NCBI GenBank assembly: GCA_017431255.1 | Contig: JAFRLI010000277.1 | Coordinates: 1 to 47,714 of the forward strand | Source of the DNA: Victivallales bacterium | GTDB lineage: Bacteria > Verrucomicrobiota > Lentisphaeria > Oligosphaerales > Oligosphaeraceae | Reading direction: 5' to 3' | Length of the DNA stretch: 47,714 nucleotides | Shown: in pieces, positions 6,650 through 17,094 of the stretch | Position numbering within the stretch: the stretch's first letter is position 1 | Layout: the number at the start of each line of letters is the position of its first letter | Program-made: the position numbers and the translations under genes | Notes under the pieces: model-generated | Database searches by the model: none | Told to the model about the DNA's origin: nothing | What the model saw: only the letters and a program-made list of their open reading frames with translations

Positions 6650-8683
6650 ATGAGAATATGGTTTCGTTTGATACTATGCGTGCTGGCGGTGTGCGCGTGC
6701 CGCGTGCAAGGCGGTTTTTCTCTGCAAAAACAAGCAGAGATCGCGGACGCATTGGATTGTCCGCCGGATGTGATTTTGTTGGGTGGGAAGAACGTGGAGT
6801 TTCGTCGGACGAATGGTCAGATAGACGAAGAGAATCCGATCCAGAAGAATGAGGAGGATTGTCGTTGGACGGTACAGACCGAGGAATATCTCTGGACCAA
6901 GCCGATCGTGGGGAACTCATGCATTCGAAGTACCATCGGGACGGGAGAACCTAAGTATGACGCGCGATATATTACGCTGACCTTCCAGGTGACAGGGGCC
7001 GGCGTCTTCAGCTTCTACTACAAGACCTCGACGAAGTCCGCAAAGGATTCGGATTATTTGACCGTTCTCGTGGATGGCGAGCAGACGAACTTCGTGGTGG
7101 AAGGCATGGACGAGACGGGGGACGGCTCCAATGACTGGGCCGACGAGGATGGGGAACCGGCCGAGTCCAACTACGTCTCTGTCTTTATTGACGGTGGTGT
7201 CGTGGATATTTCGGAAGGGGATCCGCGGCTGTATGTCCATACGGGATATGACGCATTGCGCGAGCACGAAATCACCTTCCAGTTCTACAAGGACGAACCC
7301 ATGTACACCAGTTTCCATGACGAGGACGGTTCGCCTCGTTCGCATTCGTATGTTCCCGACGGGCCAGTCATGCCAGTCAAGCCGAAACGGGATGATTTCA
7401 AGGGTAAGGACGTGACCAAGGCCGAGGCGGAAGAGAAATACCAGGAGGCGCTGGCTGAATACTACGCGGCAGTTGAGGCCTACAACACGGCATTGCCGTA
7501 CTTTGGGAACTGCGTGTGGCTGGACGGGATTGAATGGGAACCGATTGAGCCAGAACTGAGTTTCTTTGAAGATGAGTTCGTGTTTGAAGACGAAGGCGCG
7601 GTAACTGTTGAAGCGAATGAAGATGAATTGGAAGCTTTTTTGTATTATTCTGTGGATGGGACGTATCCGACCCCGTTCAACGAGGCATCGTCTTGCGTTT
7701 CGGGGGATGAGATAGAGTTTACGACGAGTTGCCGGGTGTTCGTAGTGATGTATCCTTCCGAGACGGTGGAGACAGATCCCATCGCGCTTCTTCGTGCAGA
7801 TTGCACGGTGGTGGCATCCCCGCCAACGCTGGAGTCAGAGACCTTGGAAGACGGGACAGTGCGCGTTACCGCCAGTATCGAGTATGACGCGAACCTCGTG
7901 CGCTACACAACCGATGGTTCGGACCCGACGGAAAAGAGTCCCGTTATGGGGGCGGGTGGCGTGATTTTGACGCAGGCCGCGACGGTGCGCGCCATCTGCA
8001 CGCGAAAGGGCGTCACACCCAGCGAGGTTGTGGAACTCGAGGTGGAGCAGTGCGCGGTCCCTGTGGTGACGTGTTATGACGGGACCGCCGTCGAAACGGG
8101 CGGGCTTTATACGGGTGATGCGCTGACCGTCGTTGCAGTCTCGGAGGACGGCGATGATTTGGAATATTCTCTGAATGGCGGGGAATGGACCGAATATGCC
8201 GCTCCTTTGGCGTTGACGGACGGGCAGACGTGCACCATTCGTGCGGTCTGGGTTGATTCCGTTGCGAGCGAGAGCGTGTCCGTGACTGCGCGGAAGGCGG
8301 ACGCGAGTGCGGTGTGGAAAGCGGGGGAACTGTCGTCTGGCTGGAATTTGTTGGGGATACCGATGGAGTTGACGGATGCCTCTCGAAATGCATTGTTTGC
8401 GTGGCAGGTGATGCGGTGGGATGTTGCTACGGGGACGTATGTGCATGCGGATACCGTGCCCGCTGGCGAGGCTGTGATGGTGTTTGTTCCAGGCGGGAAC
8501 ACCTTGAGCCTGGAGTTGCATGGGAAAAACGTGAAGGTTTTGCCGCCGAGCGGGTGGAGCCTGTGGGCACCGCCAAAGAGAGAAAATGGGGTGTCGTACT
8601 GGAAGTGGGATGCCGGGCGCTTTGTGGCGGTTCCTGCGTCGAAGTTTGTTGCCGGGAATGGGTATTTGGTGAATCGTCCGTAG
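6650..8683 (+). CDS. Secreted repeat protein with chitobiase C-terminal-like domains, paralog 1
   Basis: A 677-residue exported protein with a cleavable signal peptide (residues 1 to about 21, IWFRLILCVLAVCAC). A conserved N-terminal half contains ITLTFQVTGAGVFSFYYKTS at about 107-126, which resembles a jelly-roll or concanavalin-like fold, followed by an acidic aspartate- and lysine-rich linker. Two or three Ig-like units resemble CHB_HEX_C (VRYTTDGSDPTEKSP and a degenerate YYSVDGTYPTP). A C-terminal module of about 110 residues begins GWNLLGIP and ends GNGYLVNRP. No catalytic motif is seen, so a structural or binding role on the cell surface is inferred. The ATG follows GAGAGG. Its neighbour at 8700 has the same domain order and starts 16 bp after this stop. 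Confidence 0.8.
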   Translation: MRIWFRLILCVLAVCACRVQGGFSLQKQAEIADALDCPPDVILLGGKNVEFRRTNGQIDEENPIQKNEEDCRWTVQTEEYLWTKPIVGNSCIRSTIGTGEPKYDARYITLTFQVTGAGVFSFYYKTSTKSAKDSDYLTVLVDGEQTNFVVEGMDETGDGSNDWADEDGEPAESNYVSVFIDGGVVDISEGDPRLYVHTGYDALREHEITFQFYKDEPMYTSFHDEDGSPRSHSYVPDGPVMPVKPKRDDFKGKDVTKAEAEEKYQEALAEYYAAVEAYNTALPYFGNCVWLDGIEWEPIEPELSFFEDEFVFEDEGAVTVEANEDELEAFLYYSVDGTYPTPFNEASSCVSGDEIEFTTSCRVFVVMYPSETVETDPIALLRADCTVVASPPTLESETLEDGTVRVTASIEYDANLVRYTTDGSDPTEKSPVMGAGGVILTQAATVRAICTRKGVTPSEVVELEVEQCAVPVVTCYDGTAVETGGLYTGDALTVVAVSEDGDDLEYSLNGGEWTEYAAPLALTDGQTCTIRAVWVDSVASESVSVTARKADASAVWKAGELSSGWNLLGIPMELTDASRNALFAWQVMRWDVATGTYVHADTVPAGEAVMVFVPGGNTLSLELHGKNVKVLPPSGWSLWAPPKRENGVSYWKWDAGRFVAVPASKFVAGNGYLVNRP

Positions 8684-8699
8684 AGGAGAGGAGGTTGTC

Positions 8700-10703
8700 A
8701 TGTTGCGTTTCCTTTTGAGTTTTGTATTGTTGTTGGCGTTGGCGGTTCGTGCGGACTTTTCGAACTCGGACAAGAGGAATCTTTTGACGGCGTTGGACAG
8801 TCCGCAGGGAGTGACGATTCTCGGTGGGAAATACACGGTTTTCAACATTGACCAGTATGGAAATCTGGATGACGAGAATCCCATCAAGTCCTCTTCCGAG
8901 CAAAATAAATGGACAGTCCAGAAGGGGGAGGCATGGAAGACAACTCCGATTGTGGGAGATAGTTGCATTCGCAGTAATTTGGGGGTCGGGAAGGATTACG
9001 ATGGACGGCAGATTAGCCTGACGTTCCAGGTGACGGGGCCTGGCGTCTTCAGTTTCTACTACAAGACCTCCACGTATTCTGCCTATTTCAGCGACTACAT
9101 CATTGCGTACATTGACGGGGAAGAGGCGGGGTTCCAGGCGGAAGGCTATGACGAGGAGGGAACAGGGAATGGCGACTGGCAATTGAAAGAAGAGGAGGAT
9201 GTGAGCGAAAACTTCATTTCCATCGTGGTGCCAGGCGGTCCCGTAACAATCAATGAGGAAGAAGGTGACCCGCGCGAATATCTCCATACGGGGGAAGACG
9301 CGCTCTGGCAGCACGAAATCACCTTTGTGTTCTACAAGGACGAGCCATACTACGAAGACTATGACGACAATGGAAAGCCCATAGGGTCCTCCTATGTGCC
9401 AGACGGCCCCGTCAAGCCGATCAAACCGGACAAGGATGATTATGACGGTGACTTGGACGCGTACAATGAAGACTTGAATGTCTACAACGAAGAGGAACTT
9501 CCCTACTACAATACGGCGTTGGCAAACTTCGGGAATTGCGTCTGGCTGGACGGGGTGACCTGGACGCCTGAGGAACCGACGCTGGATTTCGTCGAAGAGG
9601 AATTGGTGGCGTATGACGAAGGGATTATCCCTCTTGTCACCAATGCCGACGAACTCAATTTCCAGGTCCACTACACTACCAATGGCACGATTCCCACGGA
9701 AAATTCCCCCTTGTATAATTCCGAGGACGGCATCTTGGTCACTCGTTCCTGTGTCATTCATGCAAAGATGTTCCGCAACTCCACTACCCCCTACGAGCCG
9801 GAATTGATGATTTCCGCCCCTGTTACCATTCTCACATCGCCGCCCGAATTGACGGCGACCACGCAGGAGGACGGCTCCGTGCTTGTCACCGCCAACGCGT
9901 ACGAGGGGAACACGATTCGCTACACGACGAATGGGAAGGCTCCGACTGCGACCAGCTCTGTCTGGCCAGGGGATCTGTCCCTTTCCGAACCGACGACGGT
10001 CCAGGCGCTCTGCACGCGTCCAGGATTGTCGGCGAGTGAGGTTGTGAGCCTCGAGGTGACGCGTTGCGCCCCGCCCGTGGTCACGTGCTTGGAAAATGGC
10101 GTGGTGGAGCCGAATGCGGTATTCACAGGAGAAGGTTTGAGTATCGAGGCGTCGGCAGAGGAAGGGAGTACGCTGCGGTATTCTTTGAATAGTGGCGTAT
10201 CCCAGCCATATTTCGAGGCGGTTTCTGCTGGGGATTCTCAGACGATTGCAGTGCAGGCGATACAGGATGGTTTCCTGCCCAGCGAACCCGTGGTCGTGAC
10301 GGCGCGCAAGGCGACTGCAACGCAGGAAATCGGTCCCGGGTTGAAGCCTGGATGGAACCTCGTTGAACTTCCGCTCGCCCTGACCGCTGCCTCCATTGCG
10401 CGTCTTGGCGAAGACTGGGCGGTTTACACATTTGACAATTCGACGGGCTGCTACCAGAAGCCGTCTGTGCTCTATCCGGGGGAAGTCGTGTTGTTGTTTG
10501 TTCCCAAGGAAGCCGCCACGACGACGCTGCTGGGTGCGGAGGTGGGAATCTCACCCGTTCCTGAACGGGGCTGGAACCTTCTTGCCCCTTTGGTAAAACC
10601 TGCCAATTCCACGCTATGGCGATGGAACGGAAACACCTTCGAACCAGTTGCCCCCAGCGATTTTACGCCAGGCGAACCCCTCCTCATCTATCGTTCCAGG
10701 TAA
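8700..10703 (+). CDS. Secreted repeat protein with chitobiase C-terminal-like domains, paralog 2
   Basis: A 667-residue tandem paralog of the preceding gene. It has a signal peptide (residues 1-18, LLSFVLLLALAVRA) and the same N-terminal block (ISLTFQVTGPGVFSFYYKTS; FGNCVWLDGV-W-PEEP). It has a longer acidic linker (DKDDYDGDLDAYNEDLN), CHB_HEX_C-like units (VHYTTNGTIPTENSP, IRYTTNGKAPTATSS) and the terminal GWNL...W-GN-F module. The ATG at 8700 has an exceptionally strong ribosome site (AGAGGAGAGGAGG). The two genes almost certainly share a transcript and arose by duplication. The units repeat at the scale of single Ig-like folds, as in surface proteins of other PVC bacteria. Function is unknown; ligand binding or matrix formation is inference. 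Confidence 0.8.
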   Translation: MLRFLLSFVLLLALAVRADFSNSDKRNLLTALDSPQGVTILGGKYTVFNIDQYGNLDDENPIKSSSEQNKWTVQKGEAWKTTPIVGDSCIRSNLGVGKDYDGRQISLTFQVTGPGVFSFYYKTSTYSAYFSDYIIAYIDGEEAGFQAEGYDEEGTGNGDWQLKEEEDVSENFISIVVPGGPVTINEEEGDPREYLHTGEDALWQHEITFVFYKDEPYYEDYDDNGKPIGSSYVPDGPVKPIKPDKDDYDGDLDAYNEDLNVYNEEELPYYNTALANFGNCVWLDGVTWTPEEPTLDFVEEELVAYDEGIIPLVTNADELNFQVHYTTNGTIPTENSPLYNSEDGILVTRSCVIHAKMFRNSTTPYEPELMISAPVTILTSPPELTATTQEDGSVLVTANAYEGNTIRYTTNGKAPTATSSVWPGDLSLSEPTTVQALCTRPGLSASEVVSLEVTRCAPPVVTCLENGVVEPNAVFTGEGLSIEASAEEGSTLRYSLNSGVSQPYFEAVSAGDSQTIAVQAIQDGFLPSEPVVVTARKATATQEIGPGLKPGWNLVELPLALTAASIARLGEDWAVYTFDNSTGCYQKPSVLYPGEVVLLFVPKEAATTTLLGAEVGISPVPERGWNLLAPLVKPANSTLWRWNGNTFEPVAPSDFTPGEPLLIYRSR

Positions 10704-10748
10704 AGGGTTTTCTGCGCGTGGGAGTCGCTCGGCGCATATCTCCAGGAA

Positions 10749-12257
10749 TCAGTGGAGGCCCGCTTTTTTGATGTGGTAACTCATCATGCGGGGAGAGAGT
10801 TCCAGTTCGCGTGCTGCTGCGGCCTGGTTCCCATTGTGGCGGCTCAAGGCGTTTTCCAGGATATGCCGAATGGCGGTGTTCACCTGGCTTTCGAAGGAAA
10901 GATGTTCCTTTTCGAAGGAATCTTCGGCAGGAAAATCCCCGTTCTGCAGGGCGGGTGGAAGGTTGTAGTAGTGGATGCAGTCGTCTTTCGCCGTCAGAAC
11001 CGCTCGCTCAATGCAGTTCTCCAGTTCGCGCACATTGCCAGGCCAGGCGTAGGATTGGAGCAGATTTGCGGCAGGAGTGGAAATCGTGGTGATCTCTTTT
11101 CCGTATTTTTCACTCATCTTCGAGAGAAAATGCTGCGCTAGCGGCAGGATGTCCTCTGGACGCTCCGACAAAGATGGGAGAAAAATGGGGAAAACCGACA
11201 GGCGGTAGTACAAGTCCTCGCGGAAAAGTTTCTTCTCCATGAGTTCCTCCAGATTGCGGCTGGTTGCGGCAATGAAGCGTACATCGCTTTTCAATACCTC
11301 GTTGGAACCGATGCGGGTGAAGGTTCGCTCCTGCAGGAAACGCAGCAATTTGACTTGGACAGAAGGTGTGAGGTCGCCGATTTCATCCAGAAACAACGTG
11401 CCTCCGTTGGCGGCTTCCGCTAGACCGATGCGGCGCTCCCGTGCATCGGTGAATGCGCCTTTTTCATGTCCAAACAGTTCCGATTCCACCAGGGTCTCGG
11501 GCAAGGCCGCGCAGTTGCAAATCACAAAAGGCTTCTCGCGACGGCGCGACATCGCTTGGATGGCACGCGCCGCGAGTTCCTTTCCCGTGCCGCTTGCACC
11601 CCGCAACAATACGGTCGCATCACTGGACGCAACCTGTCGGATCTGCTCGTAGACGCTTCGCATCTCCTTGCAGTTGCCAATGAACTGCCCTGGATTGTCG
11701 GGAAGGAGACTGCGCAAATGTCGATTCTCCTCCTGCAACGCTGCACGCTCAGCACACTCTTCGCGAAACACAGACGCGGCCTCCGCAACGACATTTGCAA
11801 TGACTTCCAAAAAAGCAACGTCCTTCGACAGCACCTCGCGGTCTCCTTGGATGTCACGGTCCACGGACAAGGTCCCCACCACCGTTCCATGATGAATCAA
11901 CGGTACGCAAATGAACGAAAGCGGTTCGTCCACTCCACGGCTCTTCGTTCGATTCAGAAAACGGCGGTCTTTTCGGACATCCGGCACAATCTCCGCCTTG
12001 CCCGTCTTTGCCACCAGCCCCGTGATTCCTTCACCTATGCGATAGCGTCCCAGGACTCGTTCTTCCGCATTCAACCGCTTCGCGGTCGCTTCAATTCGCA
12101 ATTCATCTCCTTCCAATAACGTAAACGTCCCGCGCAACATGTTCATCCGACGTTCCAAGATGACAAGGATGTCCTCCAGCAACCGCTGAACATCACGTTC
12201 ATGCACCAGTACCGACGTGATTTCCCGCAACACCGTGATTTCCGATATCTCGTTCAT
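10749..12257 (-). CDS. NifA-like sigma-54-dependent transcriptional activator
   Basis: A 502-residue enhancer-binding protein with three domains: an N-terminal GAF domain (about 15-165; RGTFTLLEG, GRYRIGEGITG and VPDVRKDRRFLNRT are typical of NifA), a central AAA+ sigma-54 activation domain with Walker A GASGTGKE and Walker B GGTLFLDEIGD, and a C-terminal Fis-type helix-turn-helix (GNQAAAARELELSPRMMSYH). The loop that touches sigma-54, usually GAFTGA, reads GAFTDA; the key Phe and Thr are kept. The ATG at 12257 fits the start of the GAF domain. A GTG at 12335 would add 26 residues (LFLWLLWGFFERF); neither start has a strong ribosome site. No nitrogenase is present, but the sigma-54 promoters at 25453 and 25636 give an obvious local target. 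The GAF domain may receive signals from GlnK, as known for some NifA proteins. Confidence 0.9.
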   Translation of the reverse strand: MNEISEITVLREITSVLVHERDVQRLLEDILVILERRMNMLRGTFTLLEGDELRIEATAKRLNAEERVLGRYRIGEGITGLVAKTGKAEIVPDVRKDRRFLNRTKSRGVDEPLSFICVPLIHHGTVVGTLSVDRDIQGDREVLSKDVAFLEVIANVVAEAASVFREECAERAALQEENRHLRSLLPDNPGQFIGNCKEMRSVYEQIRQVASSDATVLLRGASGTGKELAARAIQAMSRRREKPFVICNCAALPETLVESELFGHEKGAFTDARERRIGLAEAANGGTLFLDEIGDLTPSVQVKLLRFLQERTFTRIGSNEVLKSDVRFIAATSRNLEELMEKKLFREDLYYRLSVFPIFLPSLSERPEDILPLAQHFLSKMSEKYGKEITTISTPAANLLQSYAWPGNVRELENCIERAVLTAKDDCIHYYNLPPALQNGDFPAEDSFEKEHLSFESQVNTAIRHILENALSRHNGNQAAAARELELSPRMMSYHIKKAGLH

Positions 12258-12451
12258 TTCTGTCTGGTTATTCAAAAATCTTTCAAAAAATCCCCAAAGG
12301 AGCCAAAGGAATAGGGAAACCTGCAATCGCAACACTCTCCATGGGGCTCTGAACAGTTCTCTTCATCGTTAATAAATATAAGGTTACTTCACTCATATTT
12401 CCAGCGACAGGCTCGCATTTTATCGCTTCCACTTTCAAAAAAACTAGGTGG

Positions 12452-12477
12452 GATTCCTGGAATCATGCCATCGGCAT
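12452..12477. promoter_or_regulatory. Two adjacent palindromes upstream of the NifA-like gene
   Basis: GATTCC-T-GGAATC (12452-12464) is a perfect dyad, and ATGCC-ATC-GGCAT (12465-12477) follows it with no gap. They lie about 195-220 bp upstream of the activator and about 340 bp upstream of the divergent Rpn gene, in the 560-bp intergenic region. Operator function is a guess from symmetry. Confidence 0.35.
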
Positions 12478-12691
12478 CGTGCAAAGGGAAGGGGACGAAT
12501 TTGAAAGGAATACGCGCCTCTCCTTGACGAGGAAATATGAGAATCCGACGGCATCCTGACATTCCTGTGTTTGTATTCTCTTTTTATTGAATGTGGAAAG
12601 CATTTAATATTCTATATATAACTTTTTCTGTTTGGAATTAGTTGCCAAAATAGAAATTATGCGCTATATTATCTTCTTGTCGGGCACTGGA

Positions 12692-12719
12692 TTGACAAAC
12701 AGGCAGCAGGCAGTATATT
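12692..12719 (+). promoter_or_regulatory. Sigma-70 promoter of the Rpn gene
   Basis: -35 TTGACA (12692-12697), a 16-bp spacer, and -10 TATATT (12714-12719). The predicted leader of about 90 nt includes a GGAGC-GACAT-GCTCC hairpin (12745-12759). The remainder of 12258-12690 is AT-rich with no gene seen. Confidence 0.65.
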
Positions 12720-12818
12720 AATTTTAGTTGTGCCCGCGAGCGAAGGAGCGACATGCTCCCTACTTGGACCTTCTGCCTGGGTGTCGCAGGATTCGATGTC
12801 CAAAAAAAAGGAGGTTTT

Positions 12819-13829
12819 ATGGGACAACTGGATTCTTACGCCAAGGTATTCTTCGAGAAAAAGGAGAATTTTGCGGCTCTGTTCAATGGGTACCTGTTTC
12901 AAGGGAGCGAGGTGCTTTGTCCTGAGGAACTGGTGGATGAAAAAACAACGGAGGTGTTCAACGGTACGAAGCGTGCAAGTTTGTTTCTCAAACGGGAACG
13001 TGATTTGCTGAAGGCACTCGCCTGGAAATGCGGAAAGGATTGCAGCTACCTTCTGCTTGGGCTGGAAGCACAGTCCTACCATGACGCAACGATGCCGCTA
13101 CGGTGCATGATGTACGATGCCATCAACTACACGAATCAACTGAAACATGCACAGCAGGGGCAAACAAAACCATGTGGCCGAAACAGCGATGGGGTATTTC
13201 TCGGAAGTTTGAGCGAAAGCCCAAGGCTCATCCCCATCATCACTCTGGTGCTCGCACTCACGGATTCTCCCTGGCAAAACGGCAGGGAACTGCACGATAT
13301 GCTTGCGCTCCCCAAGGAACCCGCCCTTCGGGGCCACATCTCAAACTACCGAATCAATCTCATTACGCCAGCCACCATGACGGACGCGGAAATCCTCTTC
13401 TACGGAAGGGAATTGGGGGCCGTGCTCCTCGCTGCCAAGAACGCTGGCAATACAAAAGACCTCCTGAAAGCCATGAATACCCACGAGGTCTTTCAAGATC
13501 TGGATTACGACACTGCCCGCCTGATCAATGTAATGACCAATCTGGAAATCCATTTCAACAACAAAGACAAAAAGGAGCGAATCGATATGACTCAAAAAAC
13601 CATCTCATTCAAAGAAATCTGCCTTCAGGAGGGACGCAAGGAAGGACGCAAGGAAGGTCTTGCCCAAGGGCGAGAAGAAGGTCAGCGGCGTGGCGTCATT
13701 TTCACCCTGATGAAAATGGGAAAAGCCCAGGAGGAAATTAGCAAATGGCTAATGGAGACTTTCTCCCTGACGGAACAACAGGCCAAGCACGAAATATCAC
13801 AATATCAGGCCTCACTTGCCGAAAAATAG
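12819..13829 (+). CDS. Rpn family recombination-promoting nuclease / putative transposase (PD-(D/E)XK)
   Basis: A 336-residue protein of the Rpn / YhgA-like group, restriction-like nucleases that cut DNA and promote RecA-independent recombination. The N-terminal domain has the family's LLLGLEAQS motif (E-x-Q of the PD-(D/E)XK core, about residues 84-92) and a conserved FQDLDYDTARLINVM segment near 227-241. The charged tail has QEGRKEGRKEGLAQGREEG repeats (about 269-288) and a helical end ISKWLMETFSLTEQQ, both typical. The ATG at 12819 follows AAAGGAGG; the longer in-frame start at 12753 is unlikely. It appears intact, is monocistronic behind its own promoter, and converges on carB. Members are usually multicopy in a genome, so it may be mobile or selfish; no flanking inverted repeats were seen. 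Confidence 0.85.
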   Translation: MGQLDSYAKVFFEKKENFAALFNGYLFQGSEVLCPEELVDEKTTEVFNGTKRASLFLKRERDLLKALAWKCGKDCSYLLLGLEAQSYHDATMPLRCMMYDAINYTNQLKHAQQGQTKPCGRNSDGVFLGSLSESPRLIPIITLVLALTDSPWQNGRELHDMLALPKEPALRGHISNYRINLITPATMTDAEILFYGRELGAVLLAAKNAGNTKDLLKAMNTHEVFQDLDYDTARLINVMTNLEIHFNNKDKKERIDMTQKTISFKEICLQEGRKEGRKEGLAQGREEGQRRGVIFTLMKMGKAQEEISKWLMETFSLTEQQAKHEISQYQASLAEK

Positions 13830-13874
13830 CGAGGCACGCGACGGCGGCATCGGTACGTAGACGGTGGGCCGTCG

Positions 13875-16800
13875 TTACTTCAGCATTCTGTGGTATTCTT
13901 GGAGGGAGCAGAGGTCGGGGTGTCCGACGTCGGCGATGACGTTGGCAAGTCCTTCTGCTGCCATTTGGAGAGCAGCGGCAGTGGTGGTGATGGGGAGGCC
14001 GAACTCGATGGCGAGGTGTCGCATTTTGGCGCCGTCGTCTCCGGGAGCGGGAATATTGACAATCCAGCCGATTTTTCGTTCCAGGATGAGGTCTCGGAGG
14101 TTGGGTCTTCCTTCGGCGAGGCGGAACACGCCGTGGCATGGGATGCCGTTGGCATAGAGCATTGCCCCTGTTCCGGCGGTGGCATAGAAATCGAAATGAT
14201 GGTTGCTGGCGAGTTGTTGGAGGAAAGGAAGAACAGTGGACTTGTCGGAGTCGCGAATGGAGAGGAATACCCCGCCTTCGTGAGGAATACGGTTGCCGGC
14301 GGCATCCTGGGATTTCAGGTAGGCATTTGCGGCGTCCCAGTCCAATCCCATGACTTCGCCAGTGGACTTCATTTCGGGGGAGAGCGTAATGTCCACGCCT
14401 TGGAACTTCGCAAACGGGAAGACTGCCTCCTTGAATGCGGAATACGGCAATTGCGGCGTCTTCGAAAAATGCAGTTCCGCGAGCGTTTTGCCAGCCATGC
14501 ACAAGGCGGCGTGCTTTGCCAATGGTATACCTGTCGCTTTGCTGGCAAAGGGAACGGTCCGTGAGGCGCGCGGGTTCACCTCAATGACATACAGCACGCC
14601 GTGCCGAACCGCAAACTGAATGTTCATCAGCCCGCAGACATGCAACTCTTTCGCAAGTCTGGAAGAGACCGCGTGGATTTCTGCCAGGACCTCATCTGGC
14701 AAATCGCGTGGTGGAATCGAACAGGCAGAATCCCCCGAATGAATGCCAGCCTGCTCGACGTGCTCCATGATGGCACCTACCACGGTCGTGGTGCCGTCGG
14801 AAAGACAGTCCACATCCAGTTCCTGGGCATCGTCCAGAAACTTGTCAATGAGAATGGGATGCCCTTCGGAGACGCGCGTGGCTTCCGCCATGTACCTGCG
14901 TAATTCCGATTCGTCGTTGACAATTGCCATAGCGCGCCCACCCAGCACGAAGGACGGTCGTACCAGCACGGGATAGCCGATTCTTGAGGCAATGTGGCAG
15001 GCTTCTTCAGCCTCCTGTGCCATCCCGCTGGGGGGACGGCGCGCGCCTGCGGACTCAGCGATGGACTTGAAGCGGCCGCGATCGTCTGCCGCGTCGATGT
15101 CATCGGGCGGCGTGCCAAGAATATGGACGCCTGCGGCCGCGAGGTCGCTGGCGAGGTTGAGGGGAGTTTGCCCGCCGAGTTGTACGATGACACCATCGCA
15201 TTGCTCTCGTTCATAGATATTTAGAACGTCCTCGAAGGTGAGTGGTTCAAAATAGAGTCGGTCGGCGGTATCATAGTCCGTGGAGACCGTTTCGGGGTTG
15301 GAGTTGACCATAATGGTTTCGAAGCCGGCCGCCTTGAGAGCGAATACGGCGTGGACGCAGCAGCAGTCGAACTCGATACCCTGTCCAATGCGGTTGGGAC
15401 CGCCGCCCAGAATCATGATTTTCTTTTTGCCGTCGGCGTTGCGGACTGGCTCGTCATAATCGGCGTAGGTGGAATAGTAGTAGGGGGTTACGGCGGCAAA
15501 TTCGCCGGCGCAGGTATCAACGGTTCCATAGGCGGGGAGAACGTTCAACCGTTTGCGGAGTTTGCGGACGGCGCGTTCGTCTGTGTTCCAGGCAAATGCC
15601 AATTGCCGGTCGGAATATCCTAGTTGCTTGGCTTTTCGCAAGGAATCCTTCTCCTTGCCGATGGTTGTTTCGAATTCTGTAAGTTCTTGAAGCTTTCGCA
15701 GATAGAACAGGTCAATCCCCGTCAGCGTGTGGATTTTCTCCAAAGCCCAGCCACGTTTCAAGGCAGTGTGGAGTTGATAGACGCGGTCAGCGTTGGGGCG
15801 TGCCAGTTCCGATTCCAGCGCGTTATCATCCAGAGCGTCAAAAGTCGCCTGTTTCGGTTCCAGTCCAAAGCCCCAGTGACCGGTTTCGAGGGAGCGGATG
15901 GCCTTTTGGAATGCCTGGTTGAAGTTGCGTCCTATGGACATGACTTCACCGACTGCCTTCATTTGGGTGCCCAGGGTGGAATCGGCGGCAGGGAACTTCT
16001 CGAACGTGAAACGCGGCATTTTCACCACGACGTAATCCAAGGCCGGTTCGAAACAGGCGGGCGTGGTTTGGGTAATGTCGTTTTTCAATTCATCGAGCGT
16101 GTATCCGACTGCGAGCAGTGCGGCAATCTTGGCGATGGGGAATCCGGTTGCCTTGGAGGCAAGTGCAGAGGAACGGGAGACGCGGGGATTCATTTCAATG
16201 ATGAGTCGTTCGCCGTTGGTGGGATTGACGGCCCATTGCACGTTGGAGCCGCCGGTCTGGATGCCGATGGCACGCATGACTTTGAGAGAATCGTCGCGCA
16301 TGGCCTGGTATTCGCGGTCGGTGAGGGTCATGGCGGGGGCGACCGTGATGGAATCGCCCGTATGTACGCCCATCGGGTCTAGGTTTTCGATGGAGCAGAC
16401 GATGACCGAGGTGCCGCGCTTGTCGCACATTACCTCCATTTCATATTCCTTCCAGCCAAGGAGGGATTCTTCGATCAGGACCTCATGGTTGAGGCTTGCC
16501 TCCAGTCCGCGCGTGACAATCTCTTCGAACTCCTCCTGCCCGTGGGCGATGCCGCCGCCAGTACCGCCCAGCGTGAAACCAGGCCGCACAATCAATGGCC
16601 ACTTGCCGAATGCCTTCGAAATCACTTGCGCCTCCTGAAGCGAATGCGCCGATTCGGAACGGGCGCTGCGGATGCCGATGGAATCCATCGTCGCCTTGAA
16701 GAGACGGCGGTCTTCTGCACGCTGGATGGCCTCTGCGTCCACACCAATCAATTCGACATGGTAGCGCTTCAGAACGCCGCTTTTCCAGACCTCCATCGCC

Positions 16801-17093
16801 AGATTGAGGGCGGTCTGCCCACCGAGCGTGGGCAGCAGCGCATCGGGCCGTTCGCGGCGGATGATTTCTCGCAAATACTCTGGTGTCATTGGCTCCAGAT
16901 AGGTGCGGTCCGCGAACTCGGTATCGGTCATGATGGTGGCGGGATTGCTGTTGAGAAGAACAAGTTCGTATCCTTCGTGCTTGAGGACTTTGCAGGCCTG
17001 GACGCCCGAATAGTCGAACTCGCAACCTTGCCCGATGACGACAGGACCTGCCCCCAGCAGCATGATTTTATGGATGTCCGTGCGTTTTGGCAT
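13875..17093 (-). CDS. carB: Carbamoyl-phosphate synthase large subunit
   Basis: 1072 residues, the full family length (E. coli 1073). It makes carbamoyl phosphate from bicarbonate, two ATP and ammonia supplied by CarA, for pyrimidine and arginine synthesis. Two ATP-grasp halves each start with the GG(G/A)P-IGQG-EFD motif ([17 protein letters not shown] near residue 15; [16 protein letters not shown] near 560). A C-terminal methylglyoxal-synthase-like allosteric domain covers about 930-1072. It is the last gene of the leftward run. Its ATG lies 1 nt past the pyrG stop, with GGAG inside the pyrG end, so translation is probably coupled. No clear terminator follows; the 45-bp gap to the convergent Rpn gene has only a weak CGACGG...CCGTCG stem. 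Confidence 0.98.
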   Translation of the reverse strand: MPKRTDIHKIMLLGAGPVVIGQGCEFDYSGVQACKVLKHEGYELVLLNSNPATIMTDTEFADRTYLEPMTPEYLREIIRRERPDALLPTLGGQTALNLAMEVWKSGVLKRYHVELIGVDAEAIQRAEDRRLFKATMDSIGIRSARSESAHSLQEAQVISKAFGKWPLIVRPGFTLGGTGGGIAHGQEEFEEIVTRGLEASLNHEVLIEESLLGWKEYEMEVMCDKRGTSVIVCSIENLDPMGVHTGDSITVAPAMTLTDREYQAMRDDSLKVMRAIGIQTGGSNVQWAVNPTNGERLIIEMNPRVSRSSALASKATGFPIAKIAALLAVGYTLDELKNDITQTTPACFEPALDYVVVKMPRFTFEKFPAADSTLGTQMKAVGEVMSIGRNFNQAFQKAIRSLETGHWGFGLEPKQATFDALDDNALESELARPNADRVYQLHTALKRGWALEKIHTLTGIDLFYLRKLQELTEFETTIGKEKDSLRKAKQLGYSDRQLAFAWNTDERAVRKLRKRLNVLPAYGTVDTCAGEFAAVTPYYYSTYADYDEPVRNADGKKKIMILGGGPNRIGQGIEFDCCCVHAVFALKAAGFETIMVNSNPETVSTDYDTADRLYFEPLTFEDVLNIYEREQCDGVIVQLGGQTPLNLASDLAAAGVHILGTPPDDIDAADDRGRFKSIAESAGARRPPSGMAQEAEEACHIASRIGYPVLVRPSFVLGGRAMAIVNDESELRRYMAEATRVSEGHPILIDKFLDDAQELDVDCLSDGTTTVVGAIMEHVEQAGIHSGDSACSIPPRDLPDEVLAEIHAVSSRLAKELHVCGLMNIQFAVRHGVLYVIEVNPRASRTVPFASKATGIPLAKHAALCMAGKTLAELHFSKTPQLPYSAFKEAVFPFAKFQGVDITLSPEMKSTGEVMGLDWDAANAYLKSQDAAGNRIPHEGGVFLSIRDSDKSTVLPFLQQLASNHHFDFYATAGTGAMLYANGIPCHGVFRLAEGRPNLRDLILERKIGWIVNIPAPGDDGAKMRHLAIEFGLPITTTAAALQMAAEGLANVIADVGHPDLCSLQEYHRMLK

Positions 17094-17094
17094 A

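Noticed and set aside
8427-9761. 444-codon minus-strand frame across the two secreted-protein genes
   Set aside because: Crosses the boundary of two real plus-strand genes with strong ribosome sites and signal peptides; composition is that of an antisense frame.
13830-13874. Terminator between the Rpn gene and carB
   Set aside because: CGACGG / CCGTCG can pair, but the loop is long and no T-run follows on either strand.
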